Below are positions 1-7,630 of a stretch of DNA of 48,653 nucleotides, piece after piece. This DNA comes from Bradyrhizobium diversitatis. GTDB taxonomy: Bacteria > Pseudomonadota > Alphaproteobacteria > Rhizobiales > Xanthobacteraceae. The notes under the pieces were generated by a model. That model saw nothing but the letters and a program-made list of their open reading frames with translations. It ran no database searches and had not been told where the DNA came from. A program made the position numbers and the translations under genes. The stretch is taken from assembly GCF_016031635.1 (NCBI RefSeq), contig NZ_JACEGD010000045.1:1-48653 (forward strand), read 5' to 3'. Position 1 is the first letter of the stretch. Each line of letters begins with the position of its first letter.

Positions 1-2
1 AA

Positions 3-503
3 GCAGGCATCACAGTAACTCTGCCCAAACCGCTAACGTCCGGCGCTAAGGCAGACGGACGCTTCGGTAAACAGGACTTTGCCTATTTGCCAGAGGAGGA
101 CGCCTATCGCTGCCCGGCCGGGGAGCGGCTGTCATATCGCTATACGAATGAAGAAGACGGCAAGGTGCTGCGGCGCTACTGGACGACGGCCTGTCAAAGC
201 TGTTCGCTCAAGACCCAATGCACGCCTGGGTCAGAACGGCGGCTTACGCGATGGGAGCATGAGCATCTGCTCGAGGCTGTGCAGCATCGCCTTGATGCAA
301 ACCCGCACGCCATGCGTCAGCGTCGCGAAACAGTCGAACATCCGTTCGGCACCATGAAAGCCCGCATGGGAGCGACACACTTCCTGACCAAAACGCTTCC
401 GAAAGTGGCGGCCGAAATGGCGCTCTCCGTCCTGGCCTACAATCTGACACGGGTCATGAACATCGTCGGGATCAAGCCGCTGATGGCTGCGATCGCGGCC
501 TGA
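3..503 (+). mobile_element. IS1182-family transposase, 3' part (cut by window edge)
   Basis: The frame is open from the first bases of the window and ends at TGA 501-503, so this is the C-terminal 166 residues of a longer transposase. The visible part has the IS1182-type layout: a segment with the sequence YRCPAG, a cysteine-containing stretch (CQSCSLKTQC), then the R..E.VEHPFGTMK motif that carries the last acidic residue of the DDE catalytic centre. It would cut and rejoin DNA at the element ends. The element probably ends about 45-75 bases after the stop, near 545-575, where the sequence cgtttttacac resembles a terminal repeat; the other end lies outside the window, so this cannot be confirmed. 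Family assignment is from recognised motifs. Confidence 0.85.
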
Positions 504-595
504 CACCAAGCGATCATGACTTCCGCTCGACTGCCTAGCGACCGGCGTTTTTACACGACCAAGACCCAAAGGAGACATGGGCGTTCGGCTCCCGC

Positions 596-964
596 CTAAA
601 GGCGCTTCCACTCACGAACTACGATCTGGAAGTCGTCCTCATAGATAATCTTTCCTGGGTTCTTCGATCTGAGAAGGCGCACTGCGGTGCCATGCTCCTC
701 GAGCAGAACCGCGATTTCCCACATTTTTTTGATCGAGGGTTCGGCCGTGTCCTTAAACCAAGAAACCGCTTCTGGTCCCCAGTTGCTCGTTGAGAATGGC
801 GGACAAGGTAGATGGGCATTCAGCCACGCATACGCATCTTCCAGCCAAGCCGCTTGATAAGGGGCGAGTTGCCCGCCATCGCGAAGCAGGCGCGCCTCAG
901 TGATGATACCCGTCAGCCATCGGTGATTCTCACGGTCGGTGCCAACTACGAAACGGACAAACAT
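596..964 (-). CDS. Conserved hypothetical protein (122 aa)
   Basis: This protein starts MFVRFVVGTD and carries a pattern I recall from uncharacterised alphaproteobacterial proteins (LTGIITEARLLRDGG, then YQAAWLEDAYAWLNAHLPCPPF). It has no signal peptide or membrane segment and is rich in Trp and charged residues, so it is probably a soluble cytoplasmic protein. A 19-residue upstream extension is possible, but the internal ATG at 964 fits the family and lies one base after the stop of the upstream small membrane protein, suggesting co-transcription and translational coupling. No function is known to me. The flanking IS end and lower GC suggest an accessory region. Confidence 0.7.
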   Translation of the reverse strand: MFVRFVVGTDRENHRWLTGIITEARLLRDGGQLAPYQAAWLEDAYAWLNAHLPCPPFSTSNWGPEAVSWFKDTAEPSIKKMWEIAVLLEEHGTAVRLLRSKNPGKIIYEDDFQIVVREWKRL

Positions 965-965
965 G

Positions 966-1115
966 CTAGTTCGAGAAATCGCCGCCGGGACCTCCACCGG
1001 AAAACCTCTCTGGGGTATCATCCGGTTTGACGCTGTCGCCTTTGACGAACCCTACAAAAATGATGGCTAACAAAGCGATCCCACCGAGAACCACTAGCCC
1101 TTGGAAGAGCGTCAT
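966..1115 (-). CDS. Small single-pass membrane protein (49 aa)
   Basis: The protein begins MTLFQGLVVLGGIALLAII, a single hydrophobic helix of about 18 residues from the N terminus. A short polar tail rich in Gly, Pro and Asp follows (ERFSGGGPGGDF). A longer reading of 64 aa starts at 1160, but the extension is basic and Cys-containing, and ATG 1115 puts the hydrophobic helix at the terminus. Its stop is separated by one base from the ATG of the following hypothetical gene, which argues that both are real and form an operon. No function recognised; it could be a small membrane regulator or an uncharacterised envelope protein. Confidence 0.5.
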   Translation of the reverse strand: MTLFQGLVVLGGIALLAIIFVGFVKGDSVKPDDTPERFSGGGPGGDFSN

Positions 1116-1335
1116 CGAGCCTCTCCGATAGCAAGACCCAAATCCTTTTAGCCCACTCAAGCTTAAGCTTGTATCCGCTGAGCAATCTCAAGTTTATCTA
1201 AAAACTGGACGGCAGATTGTGGCCCGAAGGCGAAGCTCGGTTCCGCTCAGATATATGGTCCCCTGATCGGGCAGACCGGAAGTGATACGGCGCCGGTCAA
1301 ACCGGCGCTGTTGAGCCATTGCCGCCCACCAGCAT

Positions 1336-1623
1336 CTAGCCTGGGGGCGGGTGCAGATTATGCCATTTTTCGCGAGCGGTTTCCGCTGATCCGCCGCGTC
1401 GTATTTCATCTTCTCTAAAATCTTTCCAATATCGGTAGGTGCAATATAGCCCGTAGAGCCAAAGCAAGACGAGCACCAGAACAAGCGGACCAATCGAGCT
1501 TTTCACGAACTCGGTTGGACCGAGAATCTTCAGCAAGAAAATCAACGCGAGACATAGAGCTCCAGCAACTGCAAAGCCTCGCGCTCGCAACCGCCAAACT
1601 CGGACTTCCTCTGAAACCGTCAT
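1336..1623 (-). CDS. Small two-helix membrane protein (95 aa)
   Basis: Two strongly hydrophobic segments are visible, about residues 16-34 (GFAVAGALCLALIFLLKIL) and 43-62 (IGPLVLVLVLLWLYGLYCTY). A charged cytoplasmic-looking tail follows (YWKDFREDEIRRGG). The ATG at 1623 is preceded by AAGGACGAGG, a usable ribosome binding site. It is followed about 220 bases later by the 49-aa membrane protein gene in the same orientation, so a loose transcription unit is possible. I do not recognise the family. The helix spacing and positive charges are consistent with an inner-membrane hairpin. Confidence 0.55.
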   Translation of the reverse strand: MTVSEEVRVWRLRARGFAVAGALCLALIFLLKILGPTEFVKSSIGPLVLVLVLLWLYGLYCTYRYWKDFREDEIRRGGSAETAREKWHNLHPPPG

Positions 1624-1656
1624 CCCTCGTCCTTAGGAGTACGTATGCGCTCGCGC

Positions 1657-1896
1657 CTAACTGGCTCTGCGGCTTTCGTCTTCGAACCGGGGACGACTGA
1701 GGTGTCTCGTGAGCCGCCCTTCAGCGCCCCACCCGCGCCATCTCGCGATCGGGGCCCACAGCAGGCAGGCCAAGTTTAACGCAATCAGTGCGATCAGTAG
1801 ATAGAGGCCGAAAAACACGTAAATGCAGGACGTGCCCCCAACGATAAGGACGAGCAGAACGGTGGGCGGGATTCTGAAGCGAAACATGCTAGCCAT
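1657..1896 (-). CDS. Small membrane protein (79 aa)
   Basis: The reading frame encodes one long or two adjacent hydrophobic helices (about residues 12-30 and 30-52, including VLLVLIVGGTSCIYVFFGLY), then a basic tail rich in Arg (RWRGWGAEGRLTRHLSRPR). Two ATG candidates exist, 1896 and 1887; neither has a convincing ribosome binding site. It lies 33 bases upstream of the next small membrane protein on the same strand. I do not recognise it; it may be a genuine short membrane protein of this accessory stretch. Confidence 0.4.
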   Translation of the reverse strand: MASMFRFRIPPTVLLVLIVGGTSCIYVFFGLYLLIALIALNLACLLWAPIARWRGWGAEGRLTRHLSRPRFEDESRRAS

Positions 1897-2215
1897 GGTA
1901 ACACAACGTCGTCTAGGTTCGTGCCTCTCCAGGAATGAGGTTTGCAGACCGTTTAAGTCTGCTGATGTGACAACTCGGACATCTGGTGAGATGCCGTCAT
2001 GGGCCGGTGTCGGAGGCAGAGTGGATTCATCCGCGCCCTGAGTGCGGCGCGGATGAGTACGCGCTCTAGCCTCGGCGCAACCAACGACCGTCCATCCGCG
2101 CCTGACCTCGGGACCAAGTTGTCGCCGCCCCCATGATTATGGGTGTCGCGGCATCCGCGCTGCGGTTAAACTTGCCTCGCGCCGCGGGGGACACGCGGGT
2201 CGCGGGACGATGATC
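1897..2215. promoter_or_regulatory. Divergent intergenic region with a strong hairpin and CATCCGCG repeats
   Basis: No gene is seen in these roughly 320 bases between the minus-strand small genes and the response regulator. They hold a perfect 11-bp inverted repeat at 2027-2056 (TCATCCGCGCC, 8-base loop, GGCGCGGATGA). The same arm core CATCCGCG recurs at 2093-2100 and 2152-2159. The hairpin has no T tract on either strand, so it is not a simple terminator. The repeats may be binding sites for a regulator, possibly the adjacent NarL-type protein, but this is inference. Confidence 0.4.
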
Positions 2216-2899
2216 ATGACCGAACAGGGCGAGACGGGTGAGGCCATCACCATCCTCCTCGTCGAAGACGACGCGCCGACCTGCTGGCGGCTCCAGGATG
2301 CGCTGGTCAAGGCCGGTTACGAGGTGCGTAGCGCCGGCACGCTTGCGGAGGCGCGGCAGGCTCTGGGCGTCGGCGCGCCGCGCGTGCTGCTGACCGACCT
2401 GCGGCTGCCCGACGGCCACGGCGTCGAGCTGATCCGCGAAACCCGCCAGCGCTTCCCCGACACCGAGATCATGGTGATCTCCGCGCTCGGCGACGAGGAG
2501 AGCGTGATCTCAGCGATCACGGTCGGCGCCACCGGCTATCTGCTCAAGGACGCCTTCCCCACCGACATCGCCACCACCGTGCGCGACCTGGTCGCGGGAC
2601 ATTCGCCGATCTCGGCCTCGATCGCCCGTTTCATCGTGCGCAGAACGCAAGGCGTCGCACAGAATTCGGCCGAACCGCCGCCCGGGCCCGCGCTCAATAC
2701 GGCGAGGCTCACCCCGCGCGAGATCGACATCCTCTGGGGCATCGCGAAGGGCTTCAGCTATGCCGAGATCGCGAGCCATCTCGGCCTGTCCAGGCAGACC
2801 GTGCCCGGCCACATCAAGAACATCTATCGCAAGCTCGAAGTGCACACGCGCAGCGAAGCGGTGTTCGAGGCGGTGCAGCAGGGCCTGATCAAGCTGTGA
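2216..2899 (+). CDS. NarL/FixJ-type response regulator
   Basis: A 227-residue two-component regulator. The receiver domain (about 10-125) shows the acidic pair ED-D, the phosphoacceptor Asp61 in LLTDLRLPDG and the conserved Lys in GYLLKD. The C-terminal LuxR-type helix-turn-helix (about 160-222) has LTPREIDILWGIAKGFSYAEIA. Its recognition region reads RQTVPGHIKNIYRKL, with PG where most relatives have a KT or RT pair. ATG 2216 is preferred over ATG 2210 because GGGA lies nine bases before it. The gene ends in GTGA overlap with the downstream kinase gene, so the two are surely co-translated partners. Target genes are unknown; autoregulation through the repeats upstream is possible. Confidence 0.9.
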   Translation: MTEQGETGEAITILLVEDDAPTCWRLQDALVKAGYEVRSAGTLAEARQALGVGAPRVLLTDLRLPDGHGVELIRETRQRFPDTEIMVISALGDEESVISAITVGATGYLLKDAFPTDIATTVRDLVAGHSPISASIARFIVRRTQGVAQNSAEPPPGPALNTARLTPREIDILWGIAKGFSYAEIASHLGLSRQTVPGHIKNIYRKLEVHTRSEAVFEAVQQGLIKL

Positions 2900-4833
2900 G
2901 CGAGACCGCGGCCAAAGCACCGACGGAGGCACCGGCCAAACCCGCGCGGCGCCGGCTGCTGGCCTCGCGCCTCGTGCCCTATCTGCTGTTCCAGGCGCTG
3001 ATCGTGATCGCCACCATTCTCGGCTTGCGGCTGCTCCAGCCGAGCGACCCCGAGGATTTTGCGCTCGGCGGATTCGCGCTACGGGAGGACGGCGTCACGC
3101 GCCCCGTGACGCTGCCGCATTTCACCTCGTCGCGCTACTCCCTGGCCGACCCGCCGTTCTACACCGGCGCCTTCACCTTCCAGAGCGGCGATGCGGCCTC
3201 GGGCTGGTCGGTGTTCCTGCCGCGCTTCAGCAACGCGGTCGAGGTCGCCGTCAACGGCGTCGTCGTGCTCGACTCCCGGCGCGACGCCAATGCCAACCGG
3301 CCCGACCGCAACACGCCGCAGATCGCATTCATCCCCGCTTCGCTGCTGCGCGAGGGCGGAAACGAGATCACGGTGCGGCTGTTCGTGTGGGGACCGCTCA
3401 AGGGCTTCCTCGACACCGTCTATGTCGGGCCGGATGCCGCCTTGCGCCCGGCCTACGAGACACGCACGCTGCTGTTCGTCACGCTGCCGGTGGTGTTCTC
3501 CGCCTGGCAGGCGATCCTGGCCGTCATCCTCGCGATCATGTGGCTGATGCGGCGCCGCGAGCCGGTCTATGGCGTGCTGGCGGTGGCGATGGTGCTCGGC
3601 GTGGTGCAGGCGTTCGCGCAGGCGCCGGTACCGCCGGCCACCGCATCCCGGCTCGCCGCGGTGCTGCTGGCGTCCGCGCCGATCGAGAGCGCGCTGGTCG
3701 TCGTGTTCGGCGTGCTGTTCTTCGGCTGGCGCTGGCCGCGCTACGGCACGCTGCTGTTCGTGCCCGGCATCCTCGTGTTCGTGGTCGGGCTGATCGGGGG
3801 CCCGCCGCTGCCGCGGATCCTCTTCCTGGTGCTCGGCATTCCCACCGTCGGGCTCTGCCTGTTCCTGATGGCCTGCGTCACGGCTGCCGCGGTGGTACGG
3901 CGGCAGGACGCGGCGAGCTTCATGATCGGCTGCGCGGTGACCATCGTGCTGGTCTGCTGGATCCAGGACATGCTCACGGTGCTCGAGATCGAGACCAACG
4001 ATCGCATCTTCGTCTCGCGCCTGTCCTATTCGGCGATGCTGGTCGCGATCGGCGCCGGGCTGACCTGGCGCTTTGCCCGCGCGTTGAACCAGGTCGACAG
4101 CTTTGCCGGGCAGCTCGTGACGCGGGTGCGCGAAGCCGAGGAACGGCTGAAGGCGAGCTTCGCCCGCGAGGAGGAGCGCGCCCGCGCCGCCGCGCTCGCC
4201 AACGAGCGCACGCGCCTGATGCGGGACCTGCACGACGGCCTCGGCGGCCAGCTCGTGAGCATCGTCGCATTGTCCGAGCGCGGCAGTGAGGGCGCGACCA
4301 TCACGGACGCGGCCCGCGCGGCGCTGAAGGATCTGCGCCTCGTCATCGACTCCATGGACGACATCGGCGGCGACCTGATGCTCGCGCTCGGCTCCTGGCG
4401 CGAGCGCGCGACCGCGCAATTGCGGCCGCACGACATCGCGCTCGACTGGCGCGTGGCGACGCCGCAGGGCCTGCCGCTGCATCCCGAGCTGAGGCCATGG
4501 CACGTCATCCAGATCGTGCGCATCCTCGACGAGGCCGTGACCAACGCGGCCAAGCACGCACAGGCCCGCCACGTCGCGGTCACCATCGAGACGCATGACG
4601 GCGGCCTGGGGCCTTACGGCGTGATCAGCGTGACGGATGACGGCCGGGGCTTTGCGCTGGCCGGCGATTGCGAGGCCGCGGGCACGGGCCAAACCGCGCG
4701 CGGCCTGCGCAACATGAGAAGCCGTGCCGCGCGTTGCGGCGCGGTGCTCGACCTGAGCTCGGATGCCTCCGGCACGCGCGTGCGGCTGCAATTGCCGCAG
4801 CGTTTTCCCGACAGCGACATGGCTGCGGGCTGA
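2896..4833 (+). CDS. 7TM sensor histidine kinase (HisKA_3/NarX-like)
   Basis: A 645-residue membrane kinase that should phosphorylate the regulator encoded just upstream. Order of parts: a cytoplasmic N terminus, one helix (about 27-47), an extracytoplasmic beta-rich domain (about 50-190), roughly seven helices (about 190-390) in a 7TMR-DISM-like arrangement, a charged coiled coil, the HisKA_3 box RTRLMRDLHDGLGGQ with His446, and a HATPase domain with DEAVTNAAKHAQ and DDGRGF. The GTG start overlaps the stop of the regulator. The extracytoplasmic segment suggests sensing of a periplasmic ligand, perhaps a carbohydrate-like molecule; the ligand cannot be told from sequence. Followed by a dispersed palindromic repeat. 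Confidence 0.9.
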   Translation: MSETAAKAPTEAPAKPARRRLLASRLVPYLLFQALIVIATILGLRLLQPSDPEDFALGGFALREDGVTRPVTLPHFTSSRYSLADPPFYTGAFTFQSGDAASGWSVFLPRFSNAVEVAVNGVVVLDSRRDANANRPDRNTPQIAFIPASLLREGGNEITVRLFVWGPLKGFLDTVYVGPDAALRPAYETRTLLFVTLPVVFSAWQAILAVILAIMWLMRRREPVYGVLAVAMVLGVVQAFAQAPVPPATASRLAAVLLASAPIESALVVVFGVLFFGWRWPRYGTLLFVPGILVFVVGLIGGPPLPRILFLVLGIPTVGLCLFLMACVTAAAVVRRQDAASFMIGCAVTIVLVCWIQDMLTVLEIETNDRIFVSRLSYSAMLVAIGAGLTWRFARALNQVDSFAGQLVTRVREAEERLKASFAREEERARAAALANERTRLMRDLHDGLGGQLVSIVALSERGSEGATITDAARAALKDLRLVIDSMDDIGGDLMLALGSWRERATAQLRPHDIALDWRVATPQGLPLHPELRPWHVIQIVRILDEAVTNAAKHAQARHVAVTIETHDGGLGPYGVISVTDDGRGFALAGDCEAAGTGQTARGLRNMRSRAARCGAVLDLSSDASGTRVRLQLPQRFPDSDMAAG

Positions 4834-4837
4834 AAAG

Positions 4838-5085
4838 CCCCCTCTCCGGACGTGTGGGGCGCACGGAGAGAGGGGACGGGCCGGGTGATTGCCTGCGGAG
4901 GACGGGGGGTTCTTCCGCAGGCTCCGTTGGCCCGAACTCTTCTCCCTCGCGCCGCTTGCGGGGAGAGGGTCGGGGTGAGGGGGTCTCCGCGAGGACGGAC
5001 GCAGTTGGACTCGTGGAGAGTCCCCCTCACCCGAATTCGAGCTACGCCCGAATTCGACCTCTCCCCGCAAGCGGGGCGAGGTGAA
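4838..5085. repeat. Dispersed palindromic repeat, family A (copy 1)
   Basis: A compound of inverted repeats built from CTCTCCCCGCAAGCGGGG-type and GGTGAGGGGG-type segments. The same pattern recurs at 11848-11993 and 22516-22664, with a diverged copy at 6068-6225. It begins with an extra hairpin (CCCCTCTCCG at 4839-4848 pairing with CGGAGAGAGGGG near 4863-4874). Dispersed elements like this are common between genes in bradyrhizobia. It lies just after the kinase gene and before the convergent small secreted protein, so it may end or stabilise transcripts. Confidence 0.75.
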
Positions 5086-5092
5086 AGACAGG

Positions 5093-5383
5093 TCAGCGCA
5101 CGCCGACGCGATTGACCGGCCCGCCGCGATTCATCGGCGTACCTGCGCGCACGCCGACGCCGGGCGCGCCGACACCGGGGGTCGCCACCGCAGCCCGCGC
5201 AACCGGAGCTCCCGGCGCGACCACCACCGCCGCAGTCGGCCGCACCACGCAGCCCTTGGGCACCCCGACGGTCTTGCAATAGACCACCGCTTGCGCCGGG
5301 TTCGTGCCCAGCGACACCATCGCCGCGCCCGCCAGGGCCATGATCGTCAGCCCGGCGCTCAGCGCTCCAGCTCTCTTCGACAT
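5093..5383 (-). CDS. Small secreted Val/Gly/Pro-rich protein (96 aa)
   Basis: The protein starts MSKRAGALSAGLTIMALAGA and has a clear Sec signal peptide ending near AQA (about residue 32). The mature part has two cysteines (VYCKTVGVPKGC), suggesting a disulfide in the periplasm, and then a low-complexity tail of Val, Ala, Pro and Gly ending PVNRVGVR. ATG 5383 is preceded by GGAGAACAAG, a good ribosome binding site. The frame stays open far upstream because of high GC, but only this segment reads as protein. I recall similar short uncharacterised proteins in bradyrhizobia; function unknown. It is convergent with the kinase gene across a palindromic repeat. Confidence 0.7.
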   Translation of the reverse strand: MSKRAGALSAGLTIMALAGAAMVSLGTNPAQAVVYCKTVGVPKGCVVRPTAAVVVAPGAPVARAAVATPGVGAPGVGVRAGTPMNRGGPVNRVGVR

Positions 5384-5560
5384 CTTGTTCTCCTGCTTCC
5401 CGTTCGGCGTCCCGATGCAATCACCGGTTTTCGCAGCCGAGGTGCAGCCTGAATGGCAAAAGTCGGTGCTGGGATACATGCCATGAAGATGGGGGTACCG
5501 CGGTCGGGCGGGGCTATCGCATATGAGCAGCACACTTTTGGGCACGATAGTCTCCACATC

Positions 5561-5644
5561 GTCATGGCCGGGCTTGTCCCGGCCATCCACGCCTTGCCAC
5601 GCAGCACAAGAACGTGGATGCCCGGGACAAGCCCGGGCATGACG
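5561..5644. repeat. Dispersed palindromic repeat, family B (copy 1)
   Basis: A long imperfect inverted repeat: cgtcatggccgggcttgtcc on the left is mirrored by gacaagcccgggcatgacg on the right, with a second inner pair (ccatccacg / cgtggatg). The second copy is at 24746-24830. It would fold into one long hairpin in RNA on either strand. It sits between two divergently transcribed genes for small secreted proteins (5093-5383 minus and 5798-6022 plus). Such elements are abundant in Bradyrhizobium genomes. Confidence 0.8.
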
Positions 5645-5797
5645 ACCTCTGGTGAAGGCGCAAATGCGATAGCCCTGCCCGGCCGGAAGGGCTCGCCGCT
5701 GCCATGAACATGGCATGGACCGGCGCCCGGCCTTTGCGGAATGGTCCGGCCCGATTGATCCCGGTCGGGACCAACGAGAATTCCAAAGAGGTGCTTT

Positions 5798-6022
5798 ATG
5801 AAAATTTCGGTTCTTGCCGCGCTGCTGCTCACTGCTGCCGCCCTGCCGGCTGCTGCACAGTCCGGCCCATCGATCCAGGAGCAAATGGCCTGCCGCGGCG
5901 ACGCCAGCAAATTCTGCGCCGAGCATATCGGCAAGCCGCCGCAGATGAACGCCTGCCTGCGCGAGAACAAGTCGAAGCTCTCGGATTCCTGCCGCAAGGT
6001 CGTTGAATCGCGCGGAGGCTAA
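5798..6022 (+). CDS. Small secreted cysteine-rich protein (74 aa)
   Basis: The protein has a clean Sec signal peptide (MKISVLAALLLTAAALPAAAQ, cleavage near residue 21). The mature part of about 53 residues has four cysteines in the pattern MACRGDASKFCAEH...MNACLRENKSKLSDSCRK, typical of the short cysteine-rich-repeat family found in alphaproteobacterial periplasmic proteins. The four cysteines probably form two disulfides. ATG 5798 is preceded by AAAGAGGTGCTTT, a good ribosome binding site. No biochemical role is known to me. It stands alone between two repeat elements, so it is probably its own transcription unit. Confidence 0.85.
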   Translation: MKISVLAALLLTAAALPAAAQSGPSIQEQMACRGDASKFCAEHIGKPPQMNACLRENKSKLSDSCRKVVESRGG

Positions 6023-6067
6023 AGCGCGATGCGATGAGGCTTGATCGTTGCAACGACGGAGCTGCGC

Positions 6068-6225
6068 TCCCTCTCCCGCTTGCGGGAGAGGGTTGGGGAG
6101 AGGGTTGGGGAGAGGGTGCTTCCGCAATGGGACAGTCCTCAAGAGGAGGAAGCCCTCACCCGGCGCGCGGGACGATGCTTCGCATCGCCCGGACGCGCCG
6201 ACCTCTCCCGCAAACGGGGGAGGTG
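6068..6225. repeat. Diverged palindromic repeat, family A (copy 2) with internal tandem repeat
   Basis: The ends ctctcccgcttgcgggagag and gacctctcccgcaaacggg match the family A palindromes. Inside the left half, a 12-base unit GAGGGTTGGGGA is repeated in tandem twice plus a partial third copy (about 6088-6117). A second internal palindrome, gatgcttcgcatc, lies near 6174-6186. The tandem unit looks like slippage expansion of the repeat arm. It separates the small secreted protein from the convergent GFA gene. Confidence 0.65.
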
Positions 6226-6291
6226 ACACGAACCGCGGCAGTCGAGTCAACCAAGGATGGCCGCAAGGATCGCCTCCAGATACAGGCGCCG

Positions 6292-6714
6292 CTACTCCTG
6301 CATCATCTCTCCGCTGCCGCCGAACTCGGCCGGAAAATCCTTCAGCTTGGGCAGGCCGTCGCGCATCGGCAGCACGGTCTCGGCATAGTTGACGTGGACG
6401 CCGGGCGTGAACGCGAGCGTCGGGATGGTGGCGGCGAAGACGTCGACCAGACCGAGCGGCGGATGGTTGGTCATGAGATGACCACCGCACTTCCTGCAAT
6501 ATTTGCGCTGGCTGAGCGGCGTCTTGACGAAGGTCTCGACATTCTGAGCGCCTTCGGTGATGCGCACTGCCTCGGGCTTCCACAGGCTGAAGGCGTTGAC
6601 CGGACCGCCCGACCAGGAGCGGCAGGAGCGGCAATGGCAATAGCCCATCGCCTCCGGTGCACCCGTGACCTCGACCGTGACCGCGCCACAGAAGCAGTTT
6701 CCGACATGTTTCAT
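6292..6714 (-). CDS. GFA-family zinc protein (glutathione-dependent formaldehyde-activating-like)
   Basis: At 140 residues this is a normal length for the GFA/CENP-V fold. The zinc-binding cysteines are all present: CFCGAV near the N terminus, CHCRSC at about 26-31 and CRKCGG at about 73-78. The family is named after an enzyme proposed to help condense formaldehyde with glutathione; most members are of unknown substrate, so the name should not be taken as function. ATG 6714 has GGAG 9-12 bases upstream. It lies downstream of the MddA-like gene on the same strand, separated by about 90 bases containing a strong hairpin, so it may be a separate unit. Confidence 0.9.
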   Translation of the reverse strand: MKHVGNCFCGAVTVEVTGAPEAMGYCHCRSCRSWSGGPVNAFSLWKPEAVRITEGAQNVETFVKTPLSQRKYCRKCGGHLMTNHPPLGLVDVFAATIPTLAFTPGVHVNYAETVLPMRDGLPKLKDFPAEFGGSGEMMQE

Positions 6715-6759
6715 TTGGGCGTCTCCGTTCTTTTTTTGGGATCATCATTGCGCGTCGGC

Positions 6760-6795
6760 GCCCCGCGCGTTCTCCTTTCGGTGGACGCGCGGGGC
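6760..6795. other. GC-rich hairpin between mddA-like gene and GFA gene
   Basis: GCCCCGCGCGT (6760-6770) and ACGCGCGGGGC (6785-6795) form a perfect 11-bp stem with a 14-base loop. No T tract follows the stem on the minus strand, the direction of the flanking genes, so it is not a canonical intrinsic terminator. It could reduce read-through or protect the 3' end of the upstream transcript. Confidence 0.5.
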
Positions 6796-6805
6796 GAGGC
6801 CGAGA

Positions 6806-7594
6806 CTATACCGACCGGCGCCAGGGGATAAGCATGGAGACGCGTTGCCTGTACTGCCGATACTCCTCGCCGAAGAGATCGACGAGATCGTTCTCCTCCA
6901 GCGCGATGCCGACGAAGATGTAGAGCGTGGTCACGGCCGCGAACAGCAGGTGGCCAGCGGTCATGGTCGGCGCCGCCCAGAACGCGATGATGAAGCCGAG
7001 ATAGATCGGATGGCGGACGAACTTGTAGAGCAGCGGCGTCTTGAAGCGCGGCGGCGCCGCCTCCTTGCCGGCGAGATGGTCGGTCACCTGATGCAGTCCG
7101 AACAGCTCGAAATGGTTGATCATGAAGGTCGAGGTGAAGACCAGCACCCAGCCGGCGAAGGACAGCGTGACCAGTGTCACGGCAACATCCGGATTCTCGA
7201 CGCTCCATATGACCGACGGCAGCGGGCGCCATTGCCAGAACAGGAGCAGCAATGACAGGCTCGCGAACAGTACATAGGTCGAGCGCTCAACCGGCTTGGG
7301 CACGAATTGCGTCCACCAGGCCTTGAACTGCTTGCGTGCCATCACGCTGTGCTGAAGGGCGAACAGCGACATCAGGAGGAGGTTGACGATGAGGGCCTCG
7401 ACCGTCGACGAGTCGCTTCCGGTGTCGATGGTCTTGGGCACCATCACCCCCATGACGAAGCCGATGGCGTAGAGAATGGTGACGAAAAACACGAGATATG
7501 CCGCAATTCCGTACAGAAAGGCGATGAACTTGAAAATGCGAGAGCCCGTCACCTCCGGGCCGATAGAATGAACCTGTTGATCAAGTTGGGTCAT
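6806..7594 (-). CDS. mddA: MddA/NnrU-like integral membrane methyltransferase
   Basis: A 262-residue membrane protein with about six hydrophobic helices. The C-terminal part carries the isoprenylcysteine-methyltransferase-like signature RHPIYLGFIIAFW and the LEENDLVDLFGEEYRQYRQRV stretch seen in MddA (methanethiol S-methyltransferase) and related NnrU proteins. If it is MddA it makes dimethyl sulfide from methanethiol with S-adenosylmethionine in the inner membrane. The ORF could run 52 codons upstream, but that extension crosses the operator repeats, and ATG 7594 (MTQLDQQ) fits the family. It is divergent from a winged-helix regulator whose operator candidate lies in the 133-base gap. The exact substrate is inferred from similarity only. 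Confidence 0.75.
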   Translation of the reverse strand: MTQLDQQVHSIGPEVTGSRIFKFIAFLYGIAAYLVFFVTILYAIGFVMGVMVPKTIDTGSDSSTVEALIVNLLLMSLFALQHSVMARKQFKAWWTQFVPKPVERSTYVLFASLSLLLLFWQWRPLPSVIWSVENPDVAVTLVTLSFAGWVLVFTSTFMINHFELFGLHQVTDHLAGKEAAPPRFKTPLLYKFVRHPIYLGFIIAFWAAPTMTAGHLLFAAVTTLYIFVGIALEENDLVDLFGEEYRQYRQRVSMLIPWRRSV

Positions 7595-7630
7595 GAAATG
7601 CTCCGTTGTGCCGAGACATCGACACAGTTT

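Noticed and set aside
3079..5070. 663-codon minus-strand frame opposite the sensor kinase
   Set aside because: Composition is Arg/His/Gln-rich and motif-free; it is the antisense shadow of a clear histidine kinase.
5093..6748. 551-codon open frame on the minus strand
   Set aside because: It crosses two repeat elements and the real small genes; only the last 96 codons have a signal peptide and ribosome binding site. The rest is high-GC open frame.
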